In this document: positions 55,690-64,000 of the stretch, one piece after another
Layout: each line of letters starts with the position of its first letter
Numbering within the stretch: position 1 is the stretch's first letter
NCBI RefSeq assembly: GCF_024584705.1
Contig: NZ_CP097384.1
Coordinates: 4,216,001 to 4,280,000, forward strand
Direction: 5' to 3'
Length of the DNA stretch: 64,000 nt
DNA from: Blastopirellula sp. J2-11
Lineage (GTDB): Bacteria; Planctomycetota; Planctomycetia; Pirellulales; Pirellulaceae
Notes under the pieces: generated by a model
Told to the model about the DNA's origin: nothing
The model's input: the letters and a program-made list of their open reading frames with translations, nothing else
Database searches by the model: none
Made by a program: the position numbers and the translations under genes

Positions 55690-57132
55690 TTACTCCTCCG
55701 TCTTGGCCGAGATGTAGTTTGACAATTGCCGTACGTTGCCGGCGAACGTCTGACTACGAATCACGCCTGAGGCGTTTTTGATTTTGGGATAAAGTCTGGT
55801 CGTTCCTTTTTCGACCCACGCGCCCCGTTCATCAAGACTCGCGATCGCTTTGGCGACCCGATCTTCAGAGTAGCTCGCTCGTTTCTTCGCTTCGCCGGCT
55901 TTCAGTTGTTCGAGCGTGCGCGATCGATAGCGCTGGTACTCTTGCGACAGCGACTCCAGCTTCGAGTCGATCACAAAACTATAGTGATCCGGCACGTCAC
56001 TCGCGTCGTAAGTTAACTGATAGTCTTTCGTAAAATAGAGAGGGCGATTGGTCTGCAGTTCGTAAAATCGGGCTAATTTTCCGTTGGGCAAAACAGACTC
56101 GTTCAAATAGCGGAGCGCCGCCGGAATCGGTTCCAGATACTTGGCCTTTCCCGTTTCACGATAAAGCTGCATCAGTGTAGTGATCACTTGCTGCGATTCT
56201 CCACCGCTAATCGCCGGCGGCTCAAATTTGCGATCCCAGACCGGCTGCATCTTTTCGTCGTATTGCTGCGACCAGGCAGGTTGCGGCTCAGGCATCTGGG
56301 CGAGCAACAAAAAGTCGCCAGCATGTTCGGCTGTCTGGAGATACCGCTTGTCGCCGTACGTTGCGTAGGCGGAAAGGAAGAGATCGATCAGATCGGCCGT
56401 GACGTCATCGTTCAAATAGTACTTGCCGGTCCAATCGTTCAGCCATTTGCGTGACCACTCGGTCGGATAGCTGGCCTTCAATACGGGAAATGCTTTCTCG
56501 TCGACCGGAGTCGGATACTCCTTCCAATTTTGATACCAGCCCCCGATGGGTCGCTGCGCGGCGATCAATGCGTCTAAGCCAAACGTCACCGCGTCATGGA
56601 TCGCTGGCTTCTTTTGACCATTCGCTTGATCCAAGCGAATCAGGAAATGGAGCGCCGCTTGCGTGGTGTTGTCATCGACGGTCGTGCGCGTCTGCTGCTT
56701 CTTGGCGGGTTTGATATGGCGATAGCCGAACTCGATCTGCTTCTCAGGCGTCGTTTCAATCGAGTAGTACCAGCCACCGGTTCGCATTTGCCCGGTCGCC
56801 AAAATCTGGCCCGTTTGATTGGCGGCGTCCAAATAGTATTGGTCCCCAGTGGCGTCATAGGCGTCCAAAAACGCTTCGCCGATCGTCGGCGTCCCCGGCG
56901 GCTGCACCCAGACCGTGGTTGTACCGGCGGTCTTCCCTTCCCCTTCGCTCAGCGTCAGATCGCCGCTGTACTGCCAGACGTAGCCTCCTTCGACACCCAC
57001 CTTTTGCTGAAAGAATTCACACGCTTTTCGCAAAGCGGCGCGGGCCTGATCAACATCGGGCGATTTCCCATAAACGTTAGCCGAACTGACGCAGATACCG
57101 ATAGCGATAACGAGAAGCAGTACTTTTCTCAT
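55690..57132 (-). CDS. exported pectate-lyase-like (PL10-type fold) protein
   Basis: A 480-residue exported protein (signal peptide about 1-22). The repeated helical pattern and segments such as GGWYQNWKEYP, YLNDDVTADLIDLFL, QPVWDRKF and AISGGESQQVITTLMQLYRETG resemble the alpha/alpha toroid of polysaccharide lyase family 10 (pectic acid lyase). This would make it a polysaccharide-degrading enzyme, but whether the calcium and catalytic Arg/Asp residues are kept cannot be settled by eye. It is convergent with rnpB, whose terminator lies only a few bases from its stop codon. Confidence 0.7.
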   Translation of the reverse strand: MRKVLLLVIAIGICVSSANVYGKSPDVDQARAALRKACEFFQQKVGVEGGYVWQYSGDLTLSEGEGKTAGTTTVWVQPPGTPTIGEAFLDAYDATGDQYYLDAANQTGQILATGQMRTGGWYYSIETTPEKQIEFGYRHIKPAKKQQTRTTVDDNTTQAALHFLIRLDQANGQKKPAIHDAVTFGLDALIAAQRPIGGWYQNWKEYPTPVDEKAFPVLKASYPTEWSRKWLNDWTGKYYLNDDVTADLIDLFLSAYATYGDKRYLQTAEHAGDFLLLAQMPEPQPAWSQQYDEKMQPVWDRKFEPPAISGGESQQVITTLMQLYRETGKAKYLEPIPAALRYLNESVLPNGKLARFYELQTNRPLYFTKDYQLTYDASDVPDHYSFVIDSKLESLSQEYQRYRSRTLEQLKAGEAKKRASYSEDRVAKAIASLDERGAWVEKGTTRLYPKIKNASGVIRSQTFAGNVRQLSNYISAKTEE

Positions 57133-57285
57133 CCGTCAGACTCCATGTATGGGAAAATCGAATCTCTGTAATTTTCAACTCGATCGAGATCCCGCACAAG
57201 CAAGAGGACGGGAGTTGAGAAACTTTACGAGCCAAAATGCTAGTAAGTAGATGGCCAAAGATTTCGGCGCAGTCAAGAAATGAGG

Positions 57286-57312
57286 AACGCCCGCGTTGTG
57301 AACGGGCGTTTT
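57286..57312. terminator. hairpin with short T run
   Basis: Eight-base-pair stem aacgcccg/cgggcgtt with an 11-base loop, followed on the plus strand by tttg. No plus-strand gene ends here, so it may serve the zinc-ribbon transcript from the other side or be a remnant. Confidence 0.35.
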
Positions 57313-57348
57313 GTGTTGAAATGCAAACAATCGAAGGGGACGCCATCA

Positions 57349-57370
57349 GGAAAAAGCCGCGGCGTTTTCC
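57349..57370 (-). terminator. terminator of the small zinc-ribbon gene
   Basis: The 22-base near-palindrome ggaaaaagccgcggcgttttcc begins at the base next to the stop codon. On the minus strand the GC-rich stem is followed by five T. Confidence 0.6.
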
Positions 57371-57625
57371 TTACTGGGCTCGCGTCGGTGACGCAAACAT
57401 GGCCGCATGCTGTCCGCGAGTGGAGAGAAACGCCTCGGCTTTGCGAAGGGCCGTTTCTACCGAATCCAAAGCGGAAATCGGCTGCGACGGGATGCTCGGG
57501 TCACTCGCCGTAAACTCGGCGTGACAATGTTGGCAAGAGACAGGACGACCAAGGTCGTTAATCCGCACCTGCAGACGCCGACCACAGGTCGGGCACTGCT
57601 GAATAAAGTAGGTAACGATCGACAT
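57371..57625 (-). CDS. small zinc-ribbon protein
   Basis: An 84-residue protein. CPTCG at 11-15 and CQHCH at 31-35 form one four-cysteine zinc ribbon, and the rest is a polar helix (ALDSVETALRKAEAFLS). AGGAG lies nine bases before the ATG at 57625, which decides the start against a longer reading from 57664. It resembles the many small ribbon proteins of planctomycetes; no partner or function can be given. Confidence 0.75.
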   Translation of the reverse strand: MSIVTYFIQQCPTCGRRLQVRINDLGRPVSCQHCHAEFTASDPSIPSQPISALDSVETALRKAEAFLSTRGQHAAMFASPTRAQ

Positions 57626-57664
57626 CACGGAGTCTCCTACTACCGTACAACCAATCTCGCCCAC

Positions 57665-57974
57665 TGACGATTGAGTGCGATTCTAAAAAAGTTCTATCCC
57701 CAGTTCAACCGCCTATCGTAGCAAAGCAAAATTAATTTCCTTTCATCCTGCCTGAGAGGAAGATAAACAGGCACTAATGAAGCAGCTCCGATCTTGCAGC
57801 TGCATCGCAATATGCGAATTTTTTCGATTGTGACGACTACGCTATCGCTAAACAAAGATGGAATCTCGATTTATATCGCCGGCGGAATTTCCATTTGTAA
57901 GCTAAAGTTTTCACAGGAAATGGATCAAACATTGCTTTTGCTTCTACGACGCTGCCTTCCACTGCATCGAAAAA
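57665..57974. other. 310-base AT-richer gap
   Basis: Divergent region between the zinc-ribbon gene and a secreted unknown. It is clearly more AT-rich than its surroundings and should hold both promoters. A small inverted repeat (cagct...agctg, about 57783-57802) is present. No gene is supported. Confidence 0.5.
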
Positions 57975-58577
57975 ATGCTCCGTCGACAACTCCTACAACT
58001 CGGCTGTGCGATCGCACTGTTCTCTTCCGTTGCCGAAGTTGATGCGCAGAACTTCGCCATACGCGAAAAGCCTCCGTTCGATCAGATCGAGCAGATCGCA
58101 CGCCGCCATTTCTTGGCGATCCGCGGCTTCCACGAAGATCAGCTATTGGTAGAAAGTGAAGTACGCGAGTTCTTGCCGCAGTTACGACAACTCGGCTGGT
58201 GGTCATTTCCGTGGAGACGACTCCCGCAGCATAGTCTGGCCGACAATCAGTTTATTGTCAGCCTTGTCTACGTCCATCATCCGCCCATAGAACTTCCGGC
58301 CTGCTTGCCGGCTCCAGAGCGAGTGTATAACCGCATGGAGCGACTTTCTTATTCGCCGTTTGGTCGCATCCTGCTGCTGGAACTAGCGCAACGCGACGAC
58401 TTCTACACGGCGATTCTGCAGGAGCCCTCGCAGCTTTGTGCAGAAAGCGAACTCCTCTCCAAGCTCGACGCCGCCGGCGACATCGAGCTGTTAAACCTTG
58501 ACGAGCCGACCGGCCGCGTTTACACGTTGCAGCAACTACTAGCGTCGCTACGACACGAGTATTTCGCGGTCAGATAA
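57975..58577 (+). CDS. exported protein of unknown function
   Basis: A 200-residue protein with a signal peptide (LLQLGCAIALFSSVAEVDA, cleavage near residue 24). The mature part is rich in Leu, Glu and Arg, mostly helical, with a short Pro-rich stretch YVHHPPIELPACLPAPE in the middle. No family is recognised. The frame ends 13 bases before the convergent cyclophilin-like gene. Codon use resembles its neighbours, which supports it being real. Confidence 0.65.
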   Translation: MLRRQLLQLGCAIALFSSVAEVDAQNFAIREKPPFDQIEQIARRHFLAIRGFHEDQLLVESEVREFLPQLRQLGWWSFPWRRLPQHSLADNQFIVSLVYVHHPPIELPACLPAPERVYNRMERLSYSPFGRILLLELAQRDDFYTAILQEPSQLCAESELLSKLDAAGDIELLNLDEPTGRVYTLQQLLASLRHEYFAVR

Positions 58578-58590
58578 GCGGGCCAACCGG

Positions 58591-59307
58591 TTAGCGAACG
58601 CGTTTGGCCGATTGAATCACGACCGCCTCAATCGGAAGACTGGGGAAGCCTTCCTTGTCTTTGACCGGAGCGGCGGCGATCTTGTCGACCACTTCCATCC
58701 CTTCGATCACTTCGCCAAACACGCAGTAACCATATTTTTCTTCATCATCCACAACATGATCCAGTTGCGGATTGTCGGCCAGATTGATGAAAAACTGATT
58801 GGTCGCGCTGTGAATGTACTGCGGGTCACGCGTCATCGCGATCGCTCCACGCACATTTTTCAGGCCGTTGGCCGCTTCGCTTTGGATCTCGCTGCGCGTC
58901 GAGTTCGCTTCGAGATCAGCGGTGAACGCGCCCCCCAAGATCATCGAACCAGGTGCGACATAGTGAAAGATCGTGCCGTCATATTGCCCCGGCTCTAGAT
59001 AGTTATTCAGAAAGTTATCGACCGTCGCCGGCGCTTTGTCGGCGTTAAGTCGAATCTTGATATCGCCGTAAGTGGTCGATAACACTACTTCAGGCTCACT
59101 TTCTCGCTGCGGCCGCTGGGAAGCTGTCGTCATAACGCCAGCGTCGACTGAGACCGGAGAACCTGCTAACGAGCCGGTAGTTGGCGATGCGCCTGCCGCT
59201 GCTTCAATCGAAGCCGCCGGTGGACTCGTTTCGCCGCCGCCGCATCCCAGTGCGAACAAGGAAGCCAAAGAGATGAACGAGAAGAATTTGATCGAATACG
59301 AACGCAT
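58591..59307 (-). CDS. cyclophilin-type peptidyl-prolyl isomerase lipoprotein, altered active site
   Basis: A 238-residue lipoprotein: signal with lipobox LFALGC (acyl cysteine near residue 22), a Ser/Ala/Pro linker, then a cyclophilin domain (about 75-238). The segments DGTIFHYVAPGSMILGG and TNQFFINLADNPQLDH match the cyclophilin core. The usual catalytic arginine (FHRV in active members) is tyrosine here, and the following QGG is LGG, so isomerase activity may be weak or lost. GGAGG ten bases before the ATG at 59307 fixes the start. It would fold proteins in the periplasm or act as a binding protein. Confidence 0.87.
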   Translation of the reverse strand: MRSYSIKFFSFISLASLFALGCGGGETSPPAASIEAAAGASPTTGSLAGSPVSVDAGVMTTASQRPQRESEPEVVLSTTYGDIKIRLNADKAPATVDNFLNNYLEPGQYDGTIFHYVAPGSMILGGAFTADLEANSTRSEIQSEAANGLKNVRGAIAMTRDPQYIHSATNQFFINLADNPQLDHVVDDEEKYGYCVFGEVIEGMEVVDKIAAAPVKDKEGFPSLPIEAVVIQSAKRVR

Positions 59308-59464
59308 TTCAAAAACGCCTCCATGCGTGCGGGAATGCTGGCAACGTTGCTGGCGTCTATCTTTGGTGTTTTTCTTATTTAACGCAAGCTCGCTTTTTTC
59401 GTGAAGCAACACACAAACGCTAGCAACAGCGGCAATTTCGATTAGCGTCACGTACGGTAGACGG

Positions 59465-61162
59465 CTACGGACGACCGATTTCGTACAAGCGAGCGACTTC
59501 CGCTTCGTTGAGCGCTCGGGAGTAGAGCGAAAACTCGTCCATGCGGCCGTTTAAACTGCGGATCGAGTAGGGTTCGCCGGGGTCTTTGCGGCGCCAGTTT
59601 CCGAGTTCAGCCTGACCGATTCGCAGCTTCGCCAAGGTTTCGGAAGGAGCGCGATAATCTCGTTCTTTGCCGGTTTCGATGGGAGCCTGCATAATCAGCT
59701 TCCCATCCAGGTAGTGAAACACCTTGCCAAGATCGCGGTCAACAACGGCGACCAGTTGGACCCAACGACCAAGATCCTCGTAGCCGAGGACAGAATCCGA
59801 GAGATACAAAATTCGCCTCTCATCTTTGGGTCGGATCCCTAAATCGACCATGCCGCTGGAGCGGAATTGCCAATGAATGTGCCCGTCTTGAAAGTAATCG
59901 GTCAGCATGATCGAGTTAAATTCTCGGTCGAACCCGTCGATTCGAATCCAGACGGAGAGCGTGATCGAATCAAATTCGCCAGGCACATTGATTCGTACGC
60001 GGTCATGGAACTTTTTAAACTCGAGCGATTGTTTTCCGGGCCAGCGACCTTGAGCGACATTGCATCCGACGATATTGCCGTTCAGGCCATCGGTGGCGAG
60101 ATTCACGACTTGCTGGGCATTATCGGGATCTGTTTGAAAATCATAAAACACCAGTAAGTCTTCATCCGCCAAGATTTGCTGACGATCTTGCCGCCATTTC
60201 GCATATCTCTCACTCGTTAAATCCGAGAGACGCTCGTTCATGCCGCGGATGCTCGGAAACTCATCCGGGCGAACAAGAATGTCCTGCGGTTGAAGCTGGG
60301 AAGAAATCGACATGGCGCGTCCCGTCGTGACCGAGCGGGTCGCTGGGTCGCCATTACGGGGAAGTACGTCGACCTGTCCGTCAAAGACATGCACTTCGGC
60401 TTGCTTCCCGGGAACAACGCGAACGCCAAACTCTGTTCCTCGGTCGATAAAGGTCGCCTCGTCCGTCTCCAAAGCAAAGCCATCCTCCAGCGAGTCCGCA
60501 TAAACGCGAGCCTGACCACATAGCAGCTTGCAGCGCGTCTGCGAAACCAATTCCAATTCGACAGTTCCTTCAACGACGACAGTGACGCCGTTCAGAAAAT
60601 CGAGTTGCAATAATCCCGATTTCACCGAAAGCTGTTGCGACGACAAGCCTTGGCCGATGTGCAAAGACTCTTGGCCCGGAGCCATCACGACATCGGCCAT
60701 ACGCGAGATGATCGCAATCGGCTGCGATGTCGTAAACGCAGGCAGGTCAAAGGACCCCGGTCTTCTGTTGACGCTTGTCGAGGAAGATTTCGCCATCGCT
60801 TGCGCTGGGTCAGCGCTATCCCGCCCAAACGGCAGGAGGGCGAAACATGCAATCAAAATGCATGCCGCCAAGAATGCAATCGCCCCCGGTAACCAATAGA
60901 CGCGATATTCAAATTTGCGATTCTCCGCCGCAACCAACGCAGTCGATTCGTGCTGTTGATCGCGCTGCGATAACTCATCGACCAGATCGTAGAGCCCAGC
61001 GTGAAGTCGAAAGTAATGGATATAGTCCTTTCGCGCGTCCGGGCTCTCGTTTAATATCGCTTCAAGCCGCACGAGTCGCGCCGGCGAGATCACGCCGTTG
61101 GCGTACTCGCCCAACAACTGAATCAGTTCTGAACTGGCGTCCGCCGTTCTATCTTTCCTCAT
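59465..61162 (-). CDS. FecR-type anti-sigma-like membrane protein with LamG domain
   Basis: A 565-residue membrane protein. Residues 1-85 are cytoplasmic and helical (likely sigma-binding). A membrane segment is at about 90-112, then a FecR domain (about 175-285; DRGTEFGVRVVPGKQAEVHV), and a C-terminal LamG/concanavalin-like domain (about 345-560; LSVWIRIDGF, NGRMDEFSLYSRALNEAEV). FecR-like proteins pass an outside signal to an ECF sigma factor. The LamG part could bind a glycan outside the cell. The ECF gene lies 10 bases upstream, so the two form one unit. Confidence 0.88.
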   Translation of the reverse strand: MRKDRTADASSELIQLLGEYANGVISPARLVRLEAILNESPDARKDYIHYFRLHAGLYDLVDELSQRDQQHESTALVAAENRKFEYRVYWLPGAIAFLAACILIACFALLPFGRDSADPAQAMAKSSSTSVNRRPGSFDLPAFTTSQPIAIISRMADVVMAPGQESLHIGQGLSSQQLSVKSGLLQLDFLNGVTVVVEGTVELELVSQTRCKLLCGQARVYADSLEDGFALETDEATFIDRGTEFGVRVVPGKQAEVHVFDGQVDVLPRNGDPATRSVTTGRAMSISSQLQPQDILVRPDEFPSIRGMNERLSDLTSERYAKWRQDRQQILADEDLLVFYDFQTDPDNAQQVVNLATDGLNGNIVGCNVAQGRWPGKQSLEFKKFHDRVRINVPGEFDSITLSVWIRIDGFDREFNSIMLTDYFQDGHIHWQFRSSGMVDLGIRPKDERRILYLSDSVLGYEDLGRWVQLVAVVDRDLGKVFHYLDGKLIMQAPIETGKERDYRAPSETLAKLRIGQAELGNWRRKDPGEPYSIRSLNGRMDEFSLYSRALNEAEVARLYEIGRP

Positions 61163-61172
61163 GGCTCACCAC

Positions 61173-61727
61173 TCAATGCTCGGCGCTTAGTCTTACGCAT
61201 CGCGCTAGTTGCTGACGCAGGCCGGATAGTTTTCGATAAATGCTTTGCACCGAGCGCCGCAATTCTTCCGCGAGTTGGGCGACTTTGAGTCCGTGACTAT
61301 AAGTCTGAAGGATTAATCTCCGATCCTGTTCGACAAGCTTGTCCAGGCAACCGCGCAGCGCGTGCTGATAGTCTTGAACAAGTTCCGGCGTTTCCGAGAT
61401 CTCTAGGGCAATCGTTGTTAGTAGATCTGGGTTCAGAATCAGACGATCGCGCGCCTTTTGACGGCGATACATGAGCACTTCGTATCGGGCGACCACATAG
61501 GCCCACTTGATGAAGCCTGCCTCCTCCTCTAACTCCGCGAATTTCGTCCAAAGGACAATGCTCGTGTTCTGCATCACCTCATCGACGTCGTCTCGATCCG
61601 GCAACAATTGATGCAAGTAGAAACGAAGCTGGCGTTCGTGTTCCATGAATAGTTGTAGGAAACGGGAAGCGTCATCCTGATTCTCGTCCCCTACGGTTTC
61701 GGCCAGCTTTCGACTCTTACTAGGCAT
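61173..61727 (-). CDS. ECF sigma factor, planctomycete type
   Basis: A 184-residue ECF sigma factor. Region 2 (about 24-90; FMEHERQLRFYLHQLLPDR, then DVDEVMQNTSIVLWTKF) recognises the -10, and region 4 (about 125-180; LILQTYSHGLKVAQLAEEL, with the helix-turn-helix ending SVQSIYRKLSGLRQQL) the -35. The wording fits the Rhodopirellula/Verrucomicrobium sigma subfamily. It is followed by the FecR-LamG gene and is divergent from a DUF1559-lipoprotein unit, which may be its target; the last point is inferred from position only. Confidence 0.93.
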   Translation of the reverse strand: MPSKSRKLAETVGDENQDDASRFLQLFMEHERQLRFYLHQLLPDRDDVDEVMQNTSIVLWTKFAELEEEAGFIKWAYVVARYEVLMYRRQKARDRLILNPDLLTTIALEISETPELVQDYQHALRGCLDKLVEQDRRLILQTYSHGLKVAQLAEELRRSVQSIYRKLSGLRQQLARCVRLSAEH

Positions 61728-62088
61728 CAGTAAGTCCTACGTTCGAAATGAATTACGTCTTGGCGGCGCCTCTCCTCCGCCAGCCCCAGTTTGCTGAAAA
61801 AGCAATGTCGAAAACTGGCTCTAACCTATTCACTGCCGGTAACTCGAGATTTTAAACCGGTTTACTGAATAACCGGAAAAACATTCCTGAAAAGCGGATT
61901 TATGCGATAAAAGCGAAGCCCCACGGCAGTAAACAATCAGACGTTGGTATGCATAAGGTCGTTTTAGCACTGGAAAGGTGAGACTGTCTTGCCCGCATAC
62001 GAGCCACCGTCTCTCACTCCCCCTTTCATAAAGTCCATTTCATTTTTCATTTCGACCCCTGTGGTCCATTCTTTTCAGGAGGGTCTGT
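61728..62088. other. 361-base divergent regulatory region
   Basis: Lies between the ECF sigma gene and the DUF1559 gene. It is AT-richer and holds the near-inverted repeat aaaccggtttactgaataaccgg around 61855-61880, a candidate operator. AGGAGGG seven bases before the ATG at 62089 is a strong ribosome binding site. No gene is seen. Confidence 0.5.
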
Positions 62089-63054
62089 ATGATCCGTTTC
62101 TATTTTCACGAGAGAAGGTCTGGGTTTACGCTGGTTGAATTGCTGGTTGTCATTGCAATCATCGGCGTGCTCATTGGGTTGCTGCTTCCGGCGGTGCAGC
62201 AGGCTCGAGAAGCGGCGCGACGGATGCAATGCTCGAACAACCTCAAACAAATTGGGTTGGCCTTACATAACTACCACGACACCTACCGCGCGTTTCCGGC
62301 CGGCTATATCATGGATCTCGTCAGCGGCCCTGAAAAGCCTTCCTACGGCTGGGCGGTCGCCCTTCTTCCATATATTGAACAACATAACCTCTACGACGCG
62401 TTAGCTCCTCATCAACCTCGATCTTTAGCAGAGGTTTATGTCAGCGGAGCTTCCGACGCTGACAAGAAGTTGCTAGGAACCAGAATCGAAGGATATCGTT
62501 GTCCTTCCGACATCACGGCGGATCTAAATGATTTGGTGAAATTTGGTCAGCCCGAATACTTTGATCTCGGAACATCGAACTACGTCGCCATCTCTGGCGA
62601 TGGTACATCTCCTCATATTGATTCTTGGTCAACTCCCATAAAGCCCGTGGACGGCATGGGTATGTTTTGGGGGAACAGCTATCTCTCATTTCGAGACATG
62701 ACCGATGGCTCTTCGAACGTCGTTCTCGTCAGCGAACGAGATGGGGGGCCTACGGCGAAAGACAACGGAACGTTCATGGCCGCGGTTTGGGCAGGCAACG
62801 GTCGACAGAATTACAACTCGGATTACGCCGCAGGACGCTGTTTGGGGAGAGCGGCGTTTGGAATTAACCGAGACTACGACGCACTCAATTCGTTGGGAAA
62901 CCAAGGAAAGGGTGTTTCCAGCTTGCATCCAGGCGGCGTTCTGGCCGTCTGGGGGGATGGATCTGTCCACTTTTTGTCAGAGAACATCAATATCACTACG
63001 GTCTTCGAACCGCTTTGCCGCCGTGCCGATGGTGTCGTGATCGGAGAATACTAA
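62089..63054 (+). CDS. DUF1559 protein with type IV pilin-like N-terminus
   Basis: A 321-residue DUF1559 protein. Prepilin motif GFTLVELLVVIAIIGVLIGL (about residues 11-30), QQAREAARRMQCSNNLKQIG, then a C-terminal HPGGVLAVWGDGSVHFLS signature. It is the same family as the protein at 49824-50798, and the N-terminal halves are nearly the same. A strong AGGAGGG site precedes the start. The unit continues with a small lipoprotein gene. It is divergent from the ECF sigma/FecR-LamG pair. Confidence 0.95.
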   Translation: MIRFYFHERRSGFTLVELLVVIAIIGVLIGLLLPAVQQAREAARRMQCSNNLKQIGLALHNYHDTYRAFPAGYIMDLVSGPEKPSYGWAVALLPYIEQHNLYDALAPHQPRSLAEVYVSGASDADKKLLGTRIEGYRCPSDITADLNDLVKFGQPEYFDLGTSNYVAISGDGTSPHIDSWSTPIKPVDGMGMFWGNSYLSFRDMTDGSSNVVLVSERDGGPTAKDNGTFMAAVWAGNGRQNYNSDYAAGRCLGRAAFGINRDYDALNSLGNQGKGVSSLHPGGVLAVWGDGSVHFLSENINITTVFEPLCRRADGVVIGEY

Positions 63055-63188
63055 GTTTCTTCCGCTGGAAGCAACAACTACTCCGGCGCCGCCTAGTCAC
63101 TCGATGTACTCAGAATCGCTTCCCAGTCCTTCGACTGCCAAGCGGGATCAAGCGTTCTCCATTGATACATCCCTCCCAAGAAACGGAA

Positions 63189-63605
63189 ATGTTCGCGATG
63201 AACCGAAACCATATCGTTTTGCTCGTTCCTGGAATGCTGCTCCTCTGTTTTACTGGCTGTTGGAAAGGGGACATCGGGACCGTGGAAGGAACTCTTCAAG
63301 TTGATGGAAAGCCGATGGGCGGCTTCTATGTCTATTTCATTCCTGCTGACGGAACTGCCGAAGCCATGGGAGGCGTCATCGGCGACGGAAGCTACAAGCT
63401 GACGTATGGCCGCGGAGACGATCGGATCCCTGTCGGTGAGTATCGGGTTTATGTTCAGGCAACAGAATTTATTGACAACGTCTCGATGCCGAAGGTAAAA
63501 CTGGAGCGCCAATACACCGATCCCTACGAGACCTCCCTCGTCAAGACGATCGACTATGGTCACAACGTTATCGATCTGGATCTCACTTCAGCCAAAAAGA
63601 AATGA
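63189..63605 (+). CDS. small lipoprotein with carboxypeptidase-regulatory-like fold
   Basis: A 138-residue lipoprotein. Signal segment HIVLLVPGMLLLCFTGC with the acyl cysteine near residue 22. The mature part (VEGTLQVDGKPMGGFYVYFI, then GGVIGDGSYKLTYGRG) is a transthyretin-like beta sandwich close in layout to the protein at 49396-49824. ATGs at 63189 and 63198 are both possible. It lies 134 bases downstream of the DUF1559 gene. Confidence 0.85.
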   Translation: MFAMNRNHIVLLVPGMLLLCFTGCWKGDIGTVEGTLQVDGKPMGGFYVYFIPADGTAEAMGGVIGDGSYKLTYGRGDDRIPVGEYRVYVQATEFIDNVSMPKVKLERQYTDPYETSLVKTIDYGHNVIDLDLTSAKKK

Positions 63606-63670
63606 TCGCTCGGCATGCGGTGGATGTTGGATCCACGTTGTTCCCACAGACATTGCGATAACAATTTGCC

Positions 63671-63696
63671 ACAGGCGGACCAACCGGTCCGCCTGT
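63671..63696 (+). terminator. hairpin after the lipoprotein gene
   Basis: An 11-base-pair stem acaggcggacc/ggtccgcctgt with loop aacc. No long T run follows, so terminator function is likely but not certain. Confidence 0.55.
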
Positions 63697-63843
63697 TCGC
63701 TTGCGCAGACAGGGCCCAGCGCCATGCTCTTATCGCGTCTTCCCAGAAAGAGCATGCTAACGCTATTGACGATGGATACAATGGAGAGTCATTCGCCGCG
63801 ACTCAGTTATCTCGGACATCCATCATTAAACAGGTACAGCACG

Positions 63844-64000
63844 ATGAACTCCCGATTTACACTCTCGCTGGTTTTCGCATTGTGCCTCAGCGTTGCCGGC
63901 GTTCGAGCCGAGGAAGAATCAAGCGAGAAGTCGCAACTGCAGGGCGTCTGGATCTTGTCGCAAGGCGAGGCCAACGGCAAGTCGTTGAACCAACTACTCA
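63844..64000 (+). CDS. exported TIGR03067-like protein (partial, 3' end outside)
   Basis: The first 52 codons of a gene cut by the window edge. A signal peptide (SLVFALCLSVAGVRA, cleavage near residue 20) is followed by EEESSEKSQLQGVWILSQGE, which matches the LQG-x-W opening of the TIGR03067 family of planctomycete exported proteins (unknown function). The family call rests on this short stretch and on the likely organism. Confidence 0.65.
   Translation, partial: MNSRFTLSLVFALCLSVAGVRAEEESSEKSQLQGVWILSQGEANGKSLNQLL

Overview
The window looks like the chromosome of a planctomycete, most likely of the family Pirellulaceae (Blastopirellula/Rhodopirellula group). This is inferred from marker families visible in the sequence: two DUF1559 pseudopilin-like proteins, a DUF1571 protein, a planctomycete-type ECF sigma/FecR pair, a secreted isochorismatase-ThuA fusion, a TIGR03067-like protein at the right edge, and Gram-negative envelope genes (lpxC, skp/ompH). 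No tRNA gene, rRNA gene, CRISPR array, transposase gene or prophage was seen. The one RNA gene that can be named is rnpB (about 55260-55686, + strand).

Layout. 1-228: an 18-bp tandem repeat that stays open in a forward frame. 398-3150 (-): skp-lpxC-oxidoreductase envelope operon. 3405-5462: secreted M28 peptidase with a PDZ domain. 5624-7324: FHA-GAF histidine kinase. 7346-9147: metallo-hydrolase and DUF1571 protein, divergent. 9174-9283: two strong hairpins. 9277-11629 (-): rsmH and a LysM protein. 11793-12403: a dispersed palindromic repeat and a candidate small RNA. 12404-17227: glycosyltransferase, queA, NUDIX-like protein, cysteine desulfurase, IscA-type protein. 17501-21146: HigA-like regulator, D-hydroxyacid dehydrogenase, cobL, bshB1-like deacetylase. 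21299-26255: secreted unknown, isochorismatase/ThuA fusion, acetyltransferase, MFS transporter. 26273-28036: two repeat families flanking class I fructose-bisphosphatase. 28044-32816: RluD-type synthase, a TPR-like membrane protein, UvrD/Rep helicase.

33133-38126 (-) holds a two-gene SbcC/SbcD-like (YhaN/YhaO-like) unit. The phosphoesterase partner has lost most metal-binding motifs, and the ATPase carries a membrane hairpin and a 227-residue Pro/Glu-rich tail. 38473-43006 (+) is a compact light-sensing cassette: heme oxygenase, bacteriophytochrome kinase, hybrid kinase. 43338-45273: two zinc metallopeptidases in tandem. 45281-49214 (-): fatty acid hydroxylase, alpha/beta hydrolase, a 58-residue membrane protein and comM.

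49396-50798 (-) and 62089-63605 (+) are two copies of the same module: a DUF1559 pseudopilin followed by a small lipoprotein. The second is divergent from an ECF sigma/FecR-LamG pair. Between them lie a frameshifted YhcG nuclease gene, a membrane M48 peptidase with an N-terminal zinc ribbon, a NIPSNAP protein, rnpB, a PL10-like secreted protein, a small zinc-ribbon protein, a secreted unknown and a cyclophilin-like lipoprotein with altered active-site residues.

The most unusual items are the degenerate SbcD/YhaO partner, the three-copy palindromic element with matching terminal inverted repeats, the frameshifted YhcG gene and the twin pseudopilin/lipoprotein modules. All functional statements rest on reading the sequence and on family knowledge; no searches were run.
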